DNA of 64,000 nucleotides from Colwellia sp. TT2012 (GCF_001440345.1 NZ_LJYX01000006.1:434001-498000); one strand, 5' to 3'; shown: positions 40,379 to 50,379, counted from the stretch's first letter. The notes: generated by a model not told the origin, from the sequence alone. Made by a program: numbers and translations.

Positions 40379-40406
40379 AATAAAGACGACTTCGGTCGTC
40401 TTTATT
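40379..40406 (+). terminator. UUCG-loop terminator after nqrF
   Basis: AATAAAGACGAC-TTCG-GTCGTCTTTATT, a 12-bp perfect stem closed by a C-UUCG-G tetraloop. The trailing T-run is short, so it may act as a partial terminator or an mRNA stabiliser before apbE. Confidence 0.7.
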
Positions 40407-40455
40407 ATTTATATCACTATATTTTTCAGCTAAAAATATAGCGATATAAATAATA
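40402..40455 (+). repeat. long inverted repeat just before apbE
   Basis: Arms of about 25 nt (TTATTATTTATATCACTATA... and its near-perfect complement) around a CAGC centre, with a single mismatch. It begins where the preceding UUCG hairpin ends, so the two structures compete for a few bases. It ends 14 bp before the apbE ATG and may cover its ribosome site. Confidence 0.75.
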
Positions 40456-40468
40456 ATTTGGAATCTTT

Positions 40469-41500
40469 ATGAATAAACTCAAACTAGTGTTGTTAACGGT
40501 TTTAGCGATAACCTTATCAGCTTGCTTCCCGAGTAATCCTTCAAATAAAATAGAAGTGTTACTGCAAGGTCGTACTATGGGCACTACTTATAATATTAAA
40601 GTAGTGGCGACAGAAGAACAGTTACTAGCGCTGAAATTACAGCAAAAAATTGATGCTGCACTGCAACAAGTTAACCAAGAAATGTCGACTTATCTAAAGA
40701 ACTCGGAAATATCTCTCTTTAACCAATCGAAATCAACTGACGCTGTCGAAGTGTCGGCAGGTTTTGCTCGGGTACTAAAAGAGTCAATTCGCCTCGGTAA
40801 GTTAAGTGGCGGTAAGCTAGATGTTACCGTTGGCCCCTTAGTCAATTTGTGGGGCTTTGGTCCAGAGCAGCGTCCTGACAAAATACCCAGTGATGAGCTA
40901 TTAGCCGCGACCAAAAAACGGGTTGGTTTACAGTATTTAACGTTAGTGGGCAATCAACTTGCTAAGAAAATACCGGATTTATATATAGATTTATCTACCA
41001 TAGCGAAAGGCTATGGCGTCGATGTTGTGGCTGAGTTAATTGAAAGTCATGGCTTTACCAACTACCTAGTGGAAATAGGTGGAGAAATGCGTCTAAGAGG
41101 CTTTAAACATACAGGTGAGTTGTGGGCTATTGCCATAGAAAAACCAATTCTCGATCCAAGTGGCAAAGAGCGTGCCGTTCAGCAAGTCATTATTCCTAAA
41201 GATAATGCCGTAGCAACGTCTGGTGATTACCGTAACTACTTTGAAGTCGATGGTCGACGTTATTCACATATTATTGACCCAGATACCGGTAAACCCATCA
41301 ATCATAATTTAGTCTCGGTCACGGTAATTCATCCTTCCTCGATGACAGCTGATGGTTTATCAACCACCTTGATGGTGATGGGTATGGAAAAGGGCATGGA
41401 TTTTGCCGTTGCAAACGATCTGGCGGCACTATTTATTGCTAAGACTGAAAATGGCTTTGATGAGCGATTTACGGTAAAATTCCATCAATATTTGAAATAA
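40469..41500 (+). CDS. apbE: FAD:protein FMN transferase ApbE (lipoprotein)
   Basis: Attaches FMN to the SGAT threonines of NqrB and NqrC. 343 aa. Signal with lipobox LSAC; the family motifs LLQGRTMGTTYNIKV, GKLDVTVGPLVNLWGFGP, IDLSTIAKGYGVD and ATSGDYRNYFEVDGRRYSHIIDP are present. Lies directly after nqrABCDEF, consistent with its role in NQR maturation. Confidence 0.97.
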   Translation: MNKLKLVLLTVLAITLSACFPSNPSNKIEVLLQGRTMGTTYNIKVVATEEQLLALKLQQKIDAALQQVNQEMSTYLKNSEISLFNQSKSTDAVEVSAGFARVLKESIRLGKLSGGKLDVTVGPLVNLWGFGPEQRPDKIPSDELLAATKKRVGLQYLTLVGNQLAKKIPDLYIDLSTIAKGYGVDVVAELIESHGFTNYLVEIGGEMRLRGFKHTGELWAIAIEKPILDPSGKERAVQQVIIPKDNAVATSGDYRNYFEVDGRRYSHIIDPDTGKPINHNLVSVTVIHPSSMTADGLSTTLMVMGMEKGMDFAVANDLAALFIAKTENGFDERFTVKFHQYLK

Positions 41501-41682
41501 TAATACCATTCTTCATAAAGAGGTCTGCAATCAGCGGACTTTGTTATGGCGGTGAGTATAATACTAGTGACACTTTCTTTTTAGGAATAGCGCGCACTGA
41601 TATTATTTAAAGCAATGACTCTTGTCCAGAGCATTGGCAGTCTTTAGTTAAATTTGTTGAATTAAGTTGAGAGCATAGCATT

Positions 41683-41913
41683 ATGATGATTTTCTTTATT
41701 ACCTTTGGTTTTTTTCTTGTGATAGGTACTGCGATGGCAGTGGGTTATATTTTTCAGAATAAAACCTTGGCCGGTAGTTGTGGTGGTTTAGCCAGCGTTG
41801 GTATTGGCAAAGAGTGTAATTGTGATAATCCGTGTGAAAAACGTCAAGCGCGTGAGAAAAAAGCCGCTCTTGAACTAAACTTGCAAAACAGAATTGACGT
41901 AACAAACTTATAA
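41683..41913 (+). CDS. nqrM: NqrM, Na+-NQR maturation protein
   Basis: Small membrane protein (DUF539) needed for NQR assembly, proposed to deliver Fe to the NqrD/E centre. 76 aa: an N-terminal helix (FFITFGFFLVIGTAMAVGYIF), then SCGGLASVGIGKECNCDNPC with four conserved Cys. ATG 41683 or 41686 are both possible. Followed by a bidirectional terminator shared with dxs. Confidence 0.93.
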   Translation: MMIFFITFGFFLVIGTAMAVGYIFQNKTLAGSCGGLASVGIGKECNCDNPCEKRQAREKKAALELNLQNRIDVTNL

Positions 41914-41964
41914 TTGTTAGCACGGTATACGATTGCTAAGCTGACTTTATATATTTTGGTTAAC

Positions 41965-41999
41965 AAAAAAGGATAATGAATGGTTCATTATCCTTTTTT
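41965..41999. terminator. bidirectional terminator between nqrM and dxs
   Basis: 16-bp perfect stem, AAAAAAGGATAATGAA against TTCATTATCCTTTTTT, with a TGG loop. A-run and T-run on the two sides allow termination for both convergent genes. Confidence 0.92.
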
Positions 42000-42039
42000 A
42001 ATGCTCGCTAACCCTGCTCAGGTTAGTAATATGTTGCAA

Positions 42040-43926
42040 CTAGCCAATAAACTTAAGTATTTTGTCAATAATACCTTGGCTATCTAAACCCAGTTCTTGA
42101 TGTACTTCTTGTTGAGTACCGTGTTTGATGAAATGATCAGGCAAGCCTATATTCAGTAGGCTTACGTTTTGAGACAGAACTCGTTTAGCAAGTACGTATT
42201 CATTTACCGCTGAGCCAGCGCCACCAGCAATAGCATTATCTTCAACTGTCACTAGTACGTCATGTGATTGTGCTAATTGCTCAATGAGTGCAATATCAAG
42301 CGGTTTAACAAAACGCATATCAACTAAGTTTGCTCCTAGCGCTTCGGCAGCGATTTTAGCCTCTGCTAACATCGAGCCAAAGCTTAATAAGGCAATTTTC
42401 TCACCTTGCTGCTCTTGATCATCAATGATGATTCTACCTTTGCCTATTTCTATGGTTTCATCAATATTTGGCAAGGTTTCACCTGTGCCACAGCCGCGCG
42501 GGTAACGTACCACGCTTGGCGAGCCTAATCGGTAGCCAGTATTTAACATTAATTGGCATTCACGTTCATTAGCGGGTGCCATAATGACCATGTTAGGAAT
42601 GCAACGCAAAAAGCTTAAGTCAAAAGAGCCTTGATGAGTAGCTCCATCAGCGCCGACAATGCCAGCTCTGTCAACTGCAAACATCACAGGTAGATTTTGA
42701 ATGGCAATATCATGAATTAATTGATCATAACCACGTTGTAAAAAAGTTGAGTAAATGGCAACTACTGGCTTTTGTCCACCGATAGCAAGGCCTGCAGCAT
42801 AGGTTATTGCATGTTGTTCGGCGATAGCAACATCAAAATATTGCTCAGGAAAACGTTTGCTAAACTCAACCATGCCAGAGCCTTCACCCATAGCTGGGGT
42901 AACAGCAACGAGTTTTTCATCAACCTCAGCCGTTTTACATAACCAGTCGCCAAAAATTTGTGAATAAGTCGGTAAGCTAGGTTTTGCTTTAGGTAAATGG
43001 GTATCCTTAGGGTTAAATTTAGGTACCGCATGATACTTGATTGGATCCTGTTCAGCGGCTTGATAACCTTTACCTTTTTTAGTGGCAATATGTAGTATTT
43101 GCGGACCTTTAAGGTTACGCATATTTCTAATGGTAGCCACCAAGCCATTAACATCATGGCCATCAATGGGACCAATATAATTAAAACCGAGTTCTTCGAA
43201 GAAGGTACTTGGCACAATCATGCCTTTTAAGTGCTCTTCAGCACGACTAGCTAATTCTTTAATGGGGGGAATATTACCGAGAATTTTTTTGCCACCCTCT
43301 CGTAAACCAGCATAAAAACTGCCAGAGAGCATTTTTGCCAAGTGATTATTTAGTGCACCAACATTTTGCGAAATAGACATTTCATTATCATTTAAGATAA
43401 CCAACATATCTTTGTTAATGTCGCCAGCATGATTTAACGCTTCAAAAGCCATGCCCGCCGTCATAGCGCCATCACCGATAACGGCTACAGTTTTCCGGTT
43501 TAACCCTTCTTTCTCTGCTGCAACCGCTAAGCCTAAGGCTGCCGAAATTGAAGTACTAGAATGGCCGACACTTAAAACGTCATACTCACTTTCTTCACGC
43601 CATGGAAAAGGGTGTAAGCCATCTTTTTGTCTGATGGTATGTAATTGATCACGTCGCCCCGTTAGAATTTTATGAGGATAAGCCTGGTGGCCTACATCCC
43701 AAATTAAATGATCGAATGGCGTGTTATAAACATAATGTAAGGCAACAGTGAGCTCAATGGTGCCAAGGCCCGATGCAAAGTGGCCACTACTTTTACTCAC
43801 TGAATTTAGTAAGAAACTACGCAATTCATTACTGACACTTTTTAATTGCTGTTGCGGTAAATTGCGCAGCTCTTTTGGTGTGTTAATTTGTGCAAGTAGT
43901 GGGTAGTCAGCAAGGTTTGTAGTCAT
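42040..43926 (-). CDS. dxs: 1-deoxy-D-xylulose-5-phosphate synthase
   Basis: First enzyme of the MEP pathway, TPP-dependent condensation of pyruvate and glyceraldehyde 3-phosphate. 628 aa from ATG 43926 ([15 protein letters not shown]), which aligns best with the family start; ATG 43947 would add seven residues. [21 protein letters not shown], the TPP motif [18 protein letters not shown]...[12 protein letters not shown], and [15 protein letters not shown] are present. Downstream of ispA and xseB on the same strand. Confidence 0.97.
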   Translation of the reverse strand: MTTNLADYPLLAQINTPKELRNLPQQQLKSVSNELRSFLLNSVSKSSGHFASGLGTIELTVALHYVYNTPFDHLIWDVGHQAYPHKILTGRRDQLHTIRQKDGLHPFPWREESEYDVLSVGHSSTSISAALGLAVAAEKEGLNRKTVAVIGDGAMTAGMAFEALNHAGDINKDMLVILNDNEMSISQNVGALNNHLAKMLSGSFYAGLREGGKKILGNIPPIKELASRAEEHLKGMIVPSTFFEELGFNYIGPIDGHDVNGLVATIRNMRNLKGPQILHIATKKGKGYQAAEQDPIKYHAVPKFNPKDTHLPKAKPSLPTYSQIFGDWLCKTAEVDEKLVAVTPAMGEGSGMVEFSKRFPEQYFDVAIAEQHAITYAAGLAIGGQKPVVAIYSTFLQRGYDQLIHDIAIQNLPVMFAVDRAGIVGADGATHQGSFDLSFLRCIPNMVIMAPANERECQLMLNTGYRLGSPSVVRYPRGCGTGETLPNIDETIEIGKGRIIIDDQEQQGEKIALLSFGSMLAEAKIAAEALGANLVDMRFVKPLDIALIEQLAQSHDVLVTVEDNAIAGGAGSAVNEYVLAKRVLSQNVSLLNIGLPDHFIKHGTQQEVHQELGLDSQGIIDKILKFIG

Positions 43927-43981
43927 AGTTTGTCTATTGGTAATCATAATTTTATTTTAAAGGGTTGCGCGGCTTAGATAC

Positions 43982-44884
43982 TTAATGGCTGCGCTGCACA
44001 ATAAAGGTAGCAAAATCTGCTAAAGATTGGGTATTGTAAGGTAATCTAGCCAAAGCTTGAAGCGCTTGTTGTAATAAGTTTTCAGCTTTGTCTTGTGCAC
44101 CTTGTAAACCAAGCAGTGCTGGGTAGGTACTTTTGTTGGCAGCAAGATCCGAGCCTACTGGTTTGCCAAGCTGCTCTTCAGTCGAGGTTAAGTCGATAAT
44201 ATCGTCTTGGACTTGGTAAGCCAAGCCAATAAGCTGGGCGTATTCACTTAATATTTTTTTGTGTTCACTGGTCACTTGCTCACTACACTCGGCTGGCATC
44301 AATACGGCAGCTTGCAATAATGCCCCCGTTTTTAAGGAATGCAAGGTTTCTAATTCACTTAGTGGAATAGCTTTATCTGTTGCGGCTAGATCAAGCGCTT
44401 GTCCGCCACACATGCCTTGGTAACCTGAAGCGCGAACTAATTGCTGTATAAGTTTTACTTGCAGCGGAAATTTTGATGTACTTTTATTTATTGAAAAACT
44501 GTGATTGGCCAATATATCAAAAGCTAAGGTTTGTAAGGCGTCACCTGCTAAAATTGCGCTGGCCTCATCAAAGGCTTTATGACAGGTTGGTTTGCCGCGC
44601 CTTAAATCATCATTGTCCATCGCAGGTAAGTCATCATGCAAAAGTGAATAAGCATGAATACACTCTAATGCACCCGATATAGCATCAATGTCATGCAGGT
44701 TGGCATGTAACGCTTCGCCGGTGATATAAGCTAAGTAGGGCCGCATACGTTTCCCGCCACTGAGCAATCCATAACGCATGGCTGCAAGTAACTTTGGATC
44801 ATTGATTGTTAGGCTATCAAGCTTGGCGGCTAGATAATCATTGATACGTTGTTGGAAATGCTCATATGAAGTCAGTGTGGTCAT
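43982..44884 (-). CDS. ispA: (2E,6E)-farnesyl diphosphate synthase
   Basis: Condenses IPP with DMAPP/GPP to form FPP. 300 aa. First Asp-rich motif DDLPAMDNDDLRRGKPTCH and second QVQDDIIDLT are intact; LSGGKRMRPYL near the N-terminus binds pyrophosphate. Its start overlaps the xseB stop by one base. Confidence 0.97.
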   Translation of the reverse strand: MTTLTSYEHFQQRINDYLAAKLDSLTINDPKLLAAMRYGLLSGGKRMRPYLAYITGEALHANLHDIDAISGALECIHAYSLLHDDLPAMDNDDLRRGKPTCHKAFDEASAILAGDALQTLAFDILANHSFSINKSTSKFPLQVKLIQQLVRASGYQGMCGGQALDLAATDKAIPLSELETLHSLKTGALLQAAVLMPAECSEQVTSEHKKILSEYAQLIGLAYQVQDDIIDLTSTEEQLGKPVGSDLAANKSTYPALLGLQGAQDKAENLLQQALQALARLPYNTQSLADFATFIVQRSH

Positions 44885-45132
44885 TAACTTTCGCTCACAC
44901 TGCTATCAAAATCCGTTAATTGGGCGGTGCCGTTTTTTTCGAGTAAAATTTGTACTTTTTGCTCGGCAGCTTGTAATTTTACCTGACTTAATTGGCTAAG
45001 ATTTAAGCCACGCTCAAAAAGTGCCATTGATTCTTCTAAGCCCAAGTCACCTTGCTCTAAATTCTGTACTATGGTGTCAAGTTCATTTAAGGATTCTTCA
45101 AAAGAGAGATTTTCTAGTTTCTTTTTAGCCAT
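44884..45132 (-). CDS. xseB: exodeoxyribonuclease VII small subunit
   Basis: 82 aa. The family core LSFEESLNELDTIVQNLEQGDLGLEESMALFERGLNL is complete. Forms exonuclease VII with XseA. First of xseB-ispA-dxs, a standard gammaproteobacterial order; the pomA gene is divergent after a 273-bp spacer. Confidence 0.96.
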   Translation of the reverse strand: MAKKKLENLSFEESLNELDTIVQNLEQGDLGLEESMALFERGLNLSQLSQVKLQAAEQKVQILLEKNGTAQLTDFDSSVSES

Positions 45133-45405
45133 GATTATTGCTCTAAGCTGCTAGCGGTTAATTAATTGCGGCAAACTTACCTTAGCTTGCTACTCGGGTC
45201 AATTGAACAACTGCAATTATTGTTGATAAAACATTTATCATTAGTGTTAAGTTATTGACACTAAGGGCGATAATAACCTTACTATGTGTTTTTTATTATT
45301 CGTGATTTATTCGGTAAGACATTAGCGAATAGTTTTTACATCATGTACTATTCTTTTATTGAAGTTTTGTTTTTGAATAAAGTGTTGGTTGTTTAGGGGA
45401 ACTCT

Positions 45406-46170
45406 GTGGATTTAGCTACGTTAATTGGTATTTTAGGTGCTGTTGGTTTATTGGTCATGGCTATGGTATTAGCGGGTGACATCATGATGTTTATTGATAC
45501 TCAGTCGTGCATTATTGTTTTTGGTGGTTCTCTTTTTGTGGTGATGTCTAATTATAATATGGGACAGTTTTTCGGTATCGGAAAAATCATTCTCAAAGCT
45601 TTTATTTTTAAACTAGAGAAACCAGAAGAGTTAATTGAAAAAGCGGTTGATATGGCCGATGCTGCACGTAAAGGCGGGTTTTTAGCGTTAGAAGAAGCGG
45701 AAATTACCAATGCTTTTATGCAAAAAGGTGTCGATATGTTGGTCGATGGTCATGATGCCGATGTAGTACGAGCTACTTTACAAAAAGATATTGATTTAAC
45801 TACAGAGCGTCATGAAACTGGCGGCAATATGATGATGGCGCTCGCCGATGTTGCTCCTGCGATGGGCATGATAGGCACCTTAATTGGTTTGGTCGCTATG
45901 TTATCAAATATGGATGACCCTAAATCTATCGGCCCAGCGATGGCGGTGGCTTTATTGACCACACTTTATGGTGCCTTTCTCGCCAATGTTATTGCCATTC
46001 CTATAGCTTCTAAATTAAAACTGCGTATGGCAGAAGAAAAAATGAATCAAGAGCTAGTACTTGATGCTGTTTTAGGTATTCAAGATGGCCAAAATCCCCG
46101 TGTTATCGAAGGTTTATTAAAAAACTATTTAGCTGAAGGTAAACGAAAAGTCGATACCACTGAAGAATAG
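45406..46170 (+). CDS. pomA: flagellar stator protein PomA (MotA family)
   Basis: Membrane stator subunit, likely Na+-driven. 254 aa, GTG start with AGGGGAAC upstream. Four hydrophobic segments, the cytoplasmic loop with charged residues (AARKGGFLALEEAE), and the PAMGMIGTLIGLVAML motif with the pore Pro/Gly. The 'Pom' choice rests on close similarity to Vibrio/Shewanella sodium stators and the location beside thiI. Confidence 0.95.
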   Translation: MDLATLIGILGAVGLLVMAMVLAGDIMMFIDTQSCIIVFGGSLFVVMSNYNMGQFFGIGKIILKAFIFKLEKPEELIEKAVDMADAARKGGFLALEEAEITNAFMQKGVDMLVDGHDADVVRATLQKDIDLTTERHETGGNMMMALADVAPAMGMIGTLIGLVAMLSNMDDPKSIGPAMAVALLTTLYGAFLANVIAIPIASKLKLRMAEEKMNQELVLDAVLGIQDGQNPRVIEGLLKNYLAEGKRKVDTTEE

Positions 46171-46181
46171 CAGGAACATTT

Positions 46182-46310
46182 ATGTTAGAAATTCTTATGT
46201 TAACAATATCAATGTTAGGTATGGTCATGCTTGGGTTGCTTATGTTAAGAGGGTTTATGTTAAGAGGGTTTATGTTAAGAGGGTTTATGTTAGGAGGGAC
46301 TTATGGCTAA
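46182..46310 (+). CDS. 42-aa hydrophobic micro-ORF between pomA and pomB
   Basis: ATG 46182 follows AGCAGGAACATTT, 12 bp after pomA. It encodes a Met/Leu/Gly-rich peptide whose second half contains MLRGF three times then MLGG, and stops inside the pomB start (8-bp overlap). The MLRGF units come from the 15-bp DNA repeat. No homologue is known to me. It could be a translated coupling leader or chance. Confidence 0.35.
   Translation: MLEILMLTISMLGMVMLGLLMLRGFMLRGFMLRGFMLGGTYG
46240..46299 (+). repeat. four 15-bp tandem repeats before pomB
   Basis: Unit TTATGTTAAGAGGGT, three exact copies and a fourth changed to TTATGTTAGGAGGGA, which supplies the pomB Shine-Dalgarno. Each unit holds an ATG and an SD-like AAGAGGG/AGGAGGG. 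The 15-bp period keeps the reading frame. Confidence 0.9.
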
Positions 46311-47247
46311 GCAAAAATGTAAGTGCCCACCTCCTGGATTACCCGCATGGATGGGCACCTTTGCCGACCTTATGTCACTGTTAATGTGTTTTTTTATTTT
46401 GTTATTATCTTTCTCTGAGATGGATGTGCTGAAATTTAAGCAAATTGCTGGCTCGATGAAATTTGCCTTTGGTGTGCAAAATAAAATTGAAGTAAAAGAC
46501 ATTCCTAAAGGTACCAGTATTATTGCGCAAGAGTTTCGTCCAGGAAAACCTGAGCCAACACCTATTGAAGTTATTCAGCAACAAACCATGGAAATGACCC
46601 AGCAAATGCTTGAGTTTCAAGCCGGAGATGAAACCTCGGCTGGCGGGCGACAAGAGCAACGAGGCACTGAACGTGGTGGTCAAGCACAAAATACCGAAGA
46701 TGCTCTTTCTGCGCAAGCCATGCTACAAGCACAAGAAGAACTAGCGCGTGCGGCACAAGAGCAAGTGAATGACTTAGTGAAGAAGATAGCTGAGCAGCTT
46801 GAGCAGCAAATTCAAGATGGTGCCATCGAATTAGAGTCACTAGGTCAGCAAGTGATTATTCGTATTCGTGAAAATGGCTCTTTTCCTTCTGGATCTGCTT
46901 TTTTACAACCTAAATTTAGACCCATTATTGAAGAAATAGGTGCGTTACTTAATACTATACCAGGAGAAATCATGATCTCGGGTAATACCGATGATCGTGG
47001 CGTCGATTCTGAGTTATTTAGCTCAAACTGGGATCTGTCGAGTCAACGTGCGGTAGCCATAGCACATGTATTGATTAAAGTGCCAGGCTTTGATCCTACT
47101 CGGCTTGTGGTTGCTGGCCATGCCGATACTCGACCTCTAGTACCCAATACCAATGCCCTTAATCGTCGACGTAACCGTCGGGTTGAAATTTCGATCAATC
47201 AAGGTAAAGCCAAAGAAACTGAGCGAATTAGTATCATAAAAGAATAG
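46303..47247 (+). CDS. pomB: flagellar stator protein PomB (MotB family)
   Basis: Second stator subunit, anchored to peptidoglycan. 314 aa. N-terminal helix WMGTFADLMSLLMCFFILLLSF contains the ion-carrying Asp. A Gln/Glu-rich linker spans residues 80-160, then the OmpA-like peptidoglycan-binding domain (GNTDDRGVDSELFSSNWDLS...RRRNRRVEI). RBS AGGAGGG lies 5 bp before ATG 46303. Confidence 0.95.
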   Translation: MAKQKCKCPPPGLPAWMGTFADLMSLLMCFFILLLSFSEMDVLKFKQIAGSMKFAFGVQNKIEVKDIPKGTSIIAQEFRPGKPEPTPIEVIQQQTMEMTQQMLEFQAGDETSAGGRQEQRGTERGGQAQNTEDALSAQAMLQAQEELARAAQEQVNDLVKKIAEQLEQQIQDGAIELESLGQQVIIRIRENGSFPSGSAFLQPKFRPIIEEIGALLNTIPGEIMISGNTDDRGVDSELFSSNWDLSSQRAVAIAHVLIKVPGFDPTRLVVAGHADTRPLVPNTNALNRRRNRRVEISINQGKAKETERISIIKE

Positions 47248-47340
47248 CAAACAGACTTTTAGTGTTAAAACCTTAAAAAAGACTAATAAATAGTGTACAA
47301 TCCGCGCCATTATTTTTTTGTCTTTTTTAGGTTATAACCG

Positions 47341-48795
47341 ATGAAATTTATCGTAAAGCTTCAAGCTGAGATCACCATTAAATCTCGCCCCGTCCGTAAA
47401 CGTTTTACTAAAATATTAGAATCGAACGTTAAGAATGTTTTACGTCGTATTGACGAGCAAGTCACTACACGTATGAACTGGGATAATATTGAAGTTAATA
47501 CCAAAGACAATTCACCTGAAAACCGTGAACGTTTAGTTGAAGCCCTTAAGTGCATTCCTGGCATACCTATTTTTCTAGAAGTTCAACAAACTGAGTTTGT
47601 TGATGTTCATGACATTTATGAGAAAACGTTGGCGGTTCATGCCAAAACCATTGAAAACAAAACCTTTTGTGTACGTGTTAAACGGACCGGTAATCACGAC
47701 TTTAACTCCTTAAAAGTAGAGCAATATGTTGGTGGTGGTTTAAACCAACACGTTGCCAGCGCTAAGGTTAAATTAAAAAACCCTGATGTAACCGTACGTC
47801 TTGAAATTAAAAATAAAGACTTATTTATTGTTACTGAACGTCATAAAGGTTTAGGCGGTTTTCCGATTGCTACCCAAGAAGATGTGTTGTCACTCATGTC
47901 TGGTGGTTTTGATTCAGGTGTTGCCAGTTATCAAATGATTAAAAAGGGTGCACGTACTCACTATTGTTTCTTTAACCTTGGTGGCTCAGCGCACGAAGTG
48001 GGAGTTAAGCAAGTAAGTTATTATTTATGGAATAAATTTGGCTCCTCGCATAAAGTTAAATTCTTTGCGGTAGATTTTGAGCCAGTTATTGCTGAAATAT
48101 TAGAGAAGGTTGACAATAGCCACATGGGTGTGGTGTTAAAACGTATGATGATGCGTGCGGCTACTAAAATTGCCGAACGAGGTAAAATTCAAGCGCTAGT
48201 TACTGGGGAAAGTTTAGGTCAGGTTTCCAGCCAAACCTTAACCAACTTAAACGTAATCAACCGAGTAACAGATACGTTAATTTTACGTCCGCTAGGGGCT
48301 TACGATAAGCAAGATATTATTGATATTGCCCGTAAAATAGGCACAGAAGATTTTGCTAAGACTATTCCTGAATACTGTGGTGTTATCTCTAAAAAACCGA
48401 CGGTAAAAGCGGTACTAGCTAAAGTTATAGAAGAAGAGGGTCACTTTGATTTCGATATTTTAGACAAGGTCGTTAGCGAGACACGTGTTTTTGATATTCG
48501 TGATATTGGTAAAGAAACCGAAGAAGAAATTCATGCGGTAGATCTTGTTGATGACATCCCTGATAATGCCATCGTTGTTGATATCCGTAGCCCAGCAGAA
48601 GAAGAAGATAAACCATTGGTACTAGGTGATATCGAAGTTAAGCATATCCCTTTCTATAAGCTTTCTACGCAGTTTGGCGACTTAGATATGTCGAAAGATT
48701 ACCTACTTTATTGTGATCACGGGGTGATGAGCAAACTACAAGCGTTGTATTTACTTGATAATGGTTTTAAAAACGTAAAAGTGTATCGCCCTTAA
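47341..48795 (+). CDS. thiI: tRNA 4-thiouridine synthase / thiamine sulfurtransferase
   Basis: Transfers sulfur to tRNA U8 and to ThiS. 484 aa. N-terminal ferredoxin-like and THUMP domains, PP-loop motif [14 protein letters not shown] for ATP, and a C-terminal rhodanese domain with the catalytic Cys in [15 protein letters not shown] (about residue 460), so the long, rhodanese-containing form. Convergent with panE, 4 bp apart. Confidence 0.97.
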   Translation: MKFIVKLQAEITIKSRPVRKRFTKILESNVKNVLRRIDEQVTTRMNWDNIEVNTKDNSPENRERLVEALKCIPGIPIFLEVQQTEFVDVHDIYEKTLAVHAKTIENKTFCVRVKRTGNHDFNSLKVEQYVGGGLNQHVASAKVKLKNPDVTVRLEIKNKDLFIVTERHKGLGGFPIATQEDVLSLMSGGFDSGVASYQMIKKGARTHYCFFNLGGSAHEVGVKQVSYYLWNKFGSSHKVKFFAVDFEPVIAEILEKVDNSHMGVVLKRMMMRAATKIAERGKIQALVTGESLGQVSSQTLTNLNVINRVTDTLILRPLGAYDKQDIIDIARKIGTEDFAKTIPEYCGVISKKPTVKAVLAKVIEEEGHFDFDILDKVVSETRVFDIRDIGKETEEEIHAVDLVDDIPDNAIVVDIRSPAEEEDKPLVLGDIEVKHIPFYKLSTQFGDLDMSKDYLLYCDHGVMSKLQALYLLDNGFKNVKVYRP

Positions 48796-48799
48796 TGAT

Positions 48800-49768
48800 T
48801 CACTCCTTACGGTCATAATGGACATGTTTAAGGTCTAGCACCTGTTGCCACAGTCGAGTATTTTCCGGAGTGGCAACATTATTCTTCTTACCTATACGAT
48901 GAATATAACCGTTAATAAAATTAATCTCTGTTGCTCTGCCGCCCAAAACATCACTACGCATTGACGAGCAGTTTCTCGCCGTTGCTTGCGCTACTTTAGC
49001 AATCATTTTTTGTAAGTCGCTAAAGGCTAACTCTATACCTTCTGTTTGGCTGACTGCGGTAATTTCAGTTAATAATAAATTTATTTGTCTAGTAAACTTC
49101 TGGTTATTTATCTCGCCATTATCAATATTGTTAATGGCCGTGATTGGGTTAATGACACAATTTATTGCCAATTTTAACCATTGTTTTTTCACTATATCTT
49201 GATGGAAATTTACCTGGGCTAAGGCGTTGTTTAGCCGGTTGGTCAATTGCGTTTGTTGGTTTGAGCTTAACTCACCTGCAAGTAGCCCAATATCACTTTG
49301 GCCAAGTCCTGTATGGATTATGGCTAAGGGCATACTTCGTAAGCAGCCATGGGTGGTTAACATGGTTAGTATAACTTGCTGACTTGGTAGCAAGTTAACC
49401 ACCTCGTCAAAGGGTCCCATGCCATTATGAGCAAGAATTACTAAGCAATGAGGATTAATGTCTTGTGCCATTTTCTGTATCGCATCGGCAATATGAAATG
49501 ACTTTAGGCATAGGATGATAATATCGGCGGAATTTATATCAGCACTTTGACTATAAGTGAGTGGGTAAATTTCAGCGTGCAGTTGCTGATAGGGGGTAAA
49601 TTGATATTTCGCTGACTTAAGTTCACTGGCACTAAGTTGCTCTTGGTTAGAAGCCAGTAGGCTAACATTGGTATTGGTATTGGTATTGGTATGAGCTAAA
49701 TGATGATACCAAAGTAAACCCATGGCTCCTTGTCCTACGACAACAATATTTGCTAGCTTATTTGTCAT
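48800..49768 (-). CDS. panE: 2-dehydropantoate 2-reductase
   Basis: NADPH-dependent step of pantothenate synthesis. 322 aa. Dinucleotide motif VVVGQGAMGLLW, conserved LAHNGMGP, catalytic Lys region VKKQWLKLAINCVINPITAI, and C-terminal SMRSDVLGGRATEINFINGY. Residues 27-34 are a TNTNTNTN run encoded by a hexanucleotide repeat (near 49670-49692). Confidence 0.92.
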   Translation of the reverse strand: MTNKLANIVVVGQGAMGLLWYHHLAHTNTNTNTNVSLLASNQEQLSASELKSAKYQFTPYQQLHAEIYPLTYSQSADINSADIIILCLKSFHIADAIQKMAQDINPHCLVILAHNGMGPFDEVVNLLPSQQVILTMLTTHGCLRSMPLAIIHTGLGQSDIGLLAGELSSNQQTQLTNRLNNALAQVNFHQDIVKKQWLKLAINCVINPITAINNIDNGEINNQKFTRQINLLLTEITAVSQTEGIELAFSDLQKMIAKVAQATARNCSSMRSDVLGGRATEINFINGYIHRIGKKNNVATPENTRLWQQVLDLKHVHYDRKE

Positions 49769-49809
49769 AAGTTAATTATTTACCTTTTTCTTTTATTAGT
49801 CGTGGCTAG

Positions 49810-50187
49810 TTAGCGTTTGTTAGTTACCGTTTTTCGAAAAAAAATCAGGTAAAGCCATTTGGCTAAAACGAACAAACTAATGCCAATAACGTCAGCAATA
49901 AAGTCGCCAAACTCACCACTTCTATAACCGAGAAAAGATTGACCAATTTCAGTTAACGCACCATAAAACATAAGTAAAGGCACACAAAGGCGCAGAGACA
50001 ATTTTATAACCGAGTGGCTAACCCAAGTTAAAATAAAAAAACTGATCAGGTGGCCCATGGTATCAATTGCGGGAAACTGGAATATGCGCATTCTTAAGGT
50101 GTCAGGTAAATATTCATGAGCGAAAAGCAGTAATATTGTGACGATAATCACAGAGACAAAAAAATAAGTATGTTGGCGAGCTTTCAC
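49810..50187 (-). CDS. VanZ-like family membrane protein
   Basis: 125 aa with four hydrophobic segments and the VanZ-type motifs IDTMGHLISFFILTW and EIGQSFLGYRSGEFGDFIADVIG. The family's biochemical role is unknown outside glycopeptide resistance, and resistance cannot be inferred here. Likely monocistronic, 42 bp downstream of panE. Confidence 0.82.
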   Translation of the reverse strand: MKARQHTYFFVSVIIVTILLLFAHEYLPDTLRMRIFQFPAIDTMGHLISFFILTWVSHSVIKLSLRLCVPLLMFYGALTEIGQSFLGYRSGEFGDFIADVIGISLFVLAKWLYLIFFRKTVTNKR

Positions 50188-50379
50188 AACGAGCCTGTTA
50201 ATAATTAAGGAAGTGTCTCGATACTAGCATGGTTTGGCTAGTATTTCTTATTGGCTTTGCCTGCCCGTTATCGTATACATATTTGTTAAGTGCTTTAGTT
50301 TAGCGCTTTAGTTGCGTGCTTTGGCAGCAAAGGTATAATGGTGACATTGTGCAAACTTACCCCATATAGAGAATATATT

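Noticed and set aside
46240..46299. Short tandem repeats considered as a CRISPR or iteron array
   Set aside because: 15-bp units abut without spacers, inside an operon gap; no replication or cas genes nearby.
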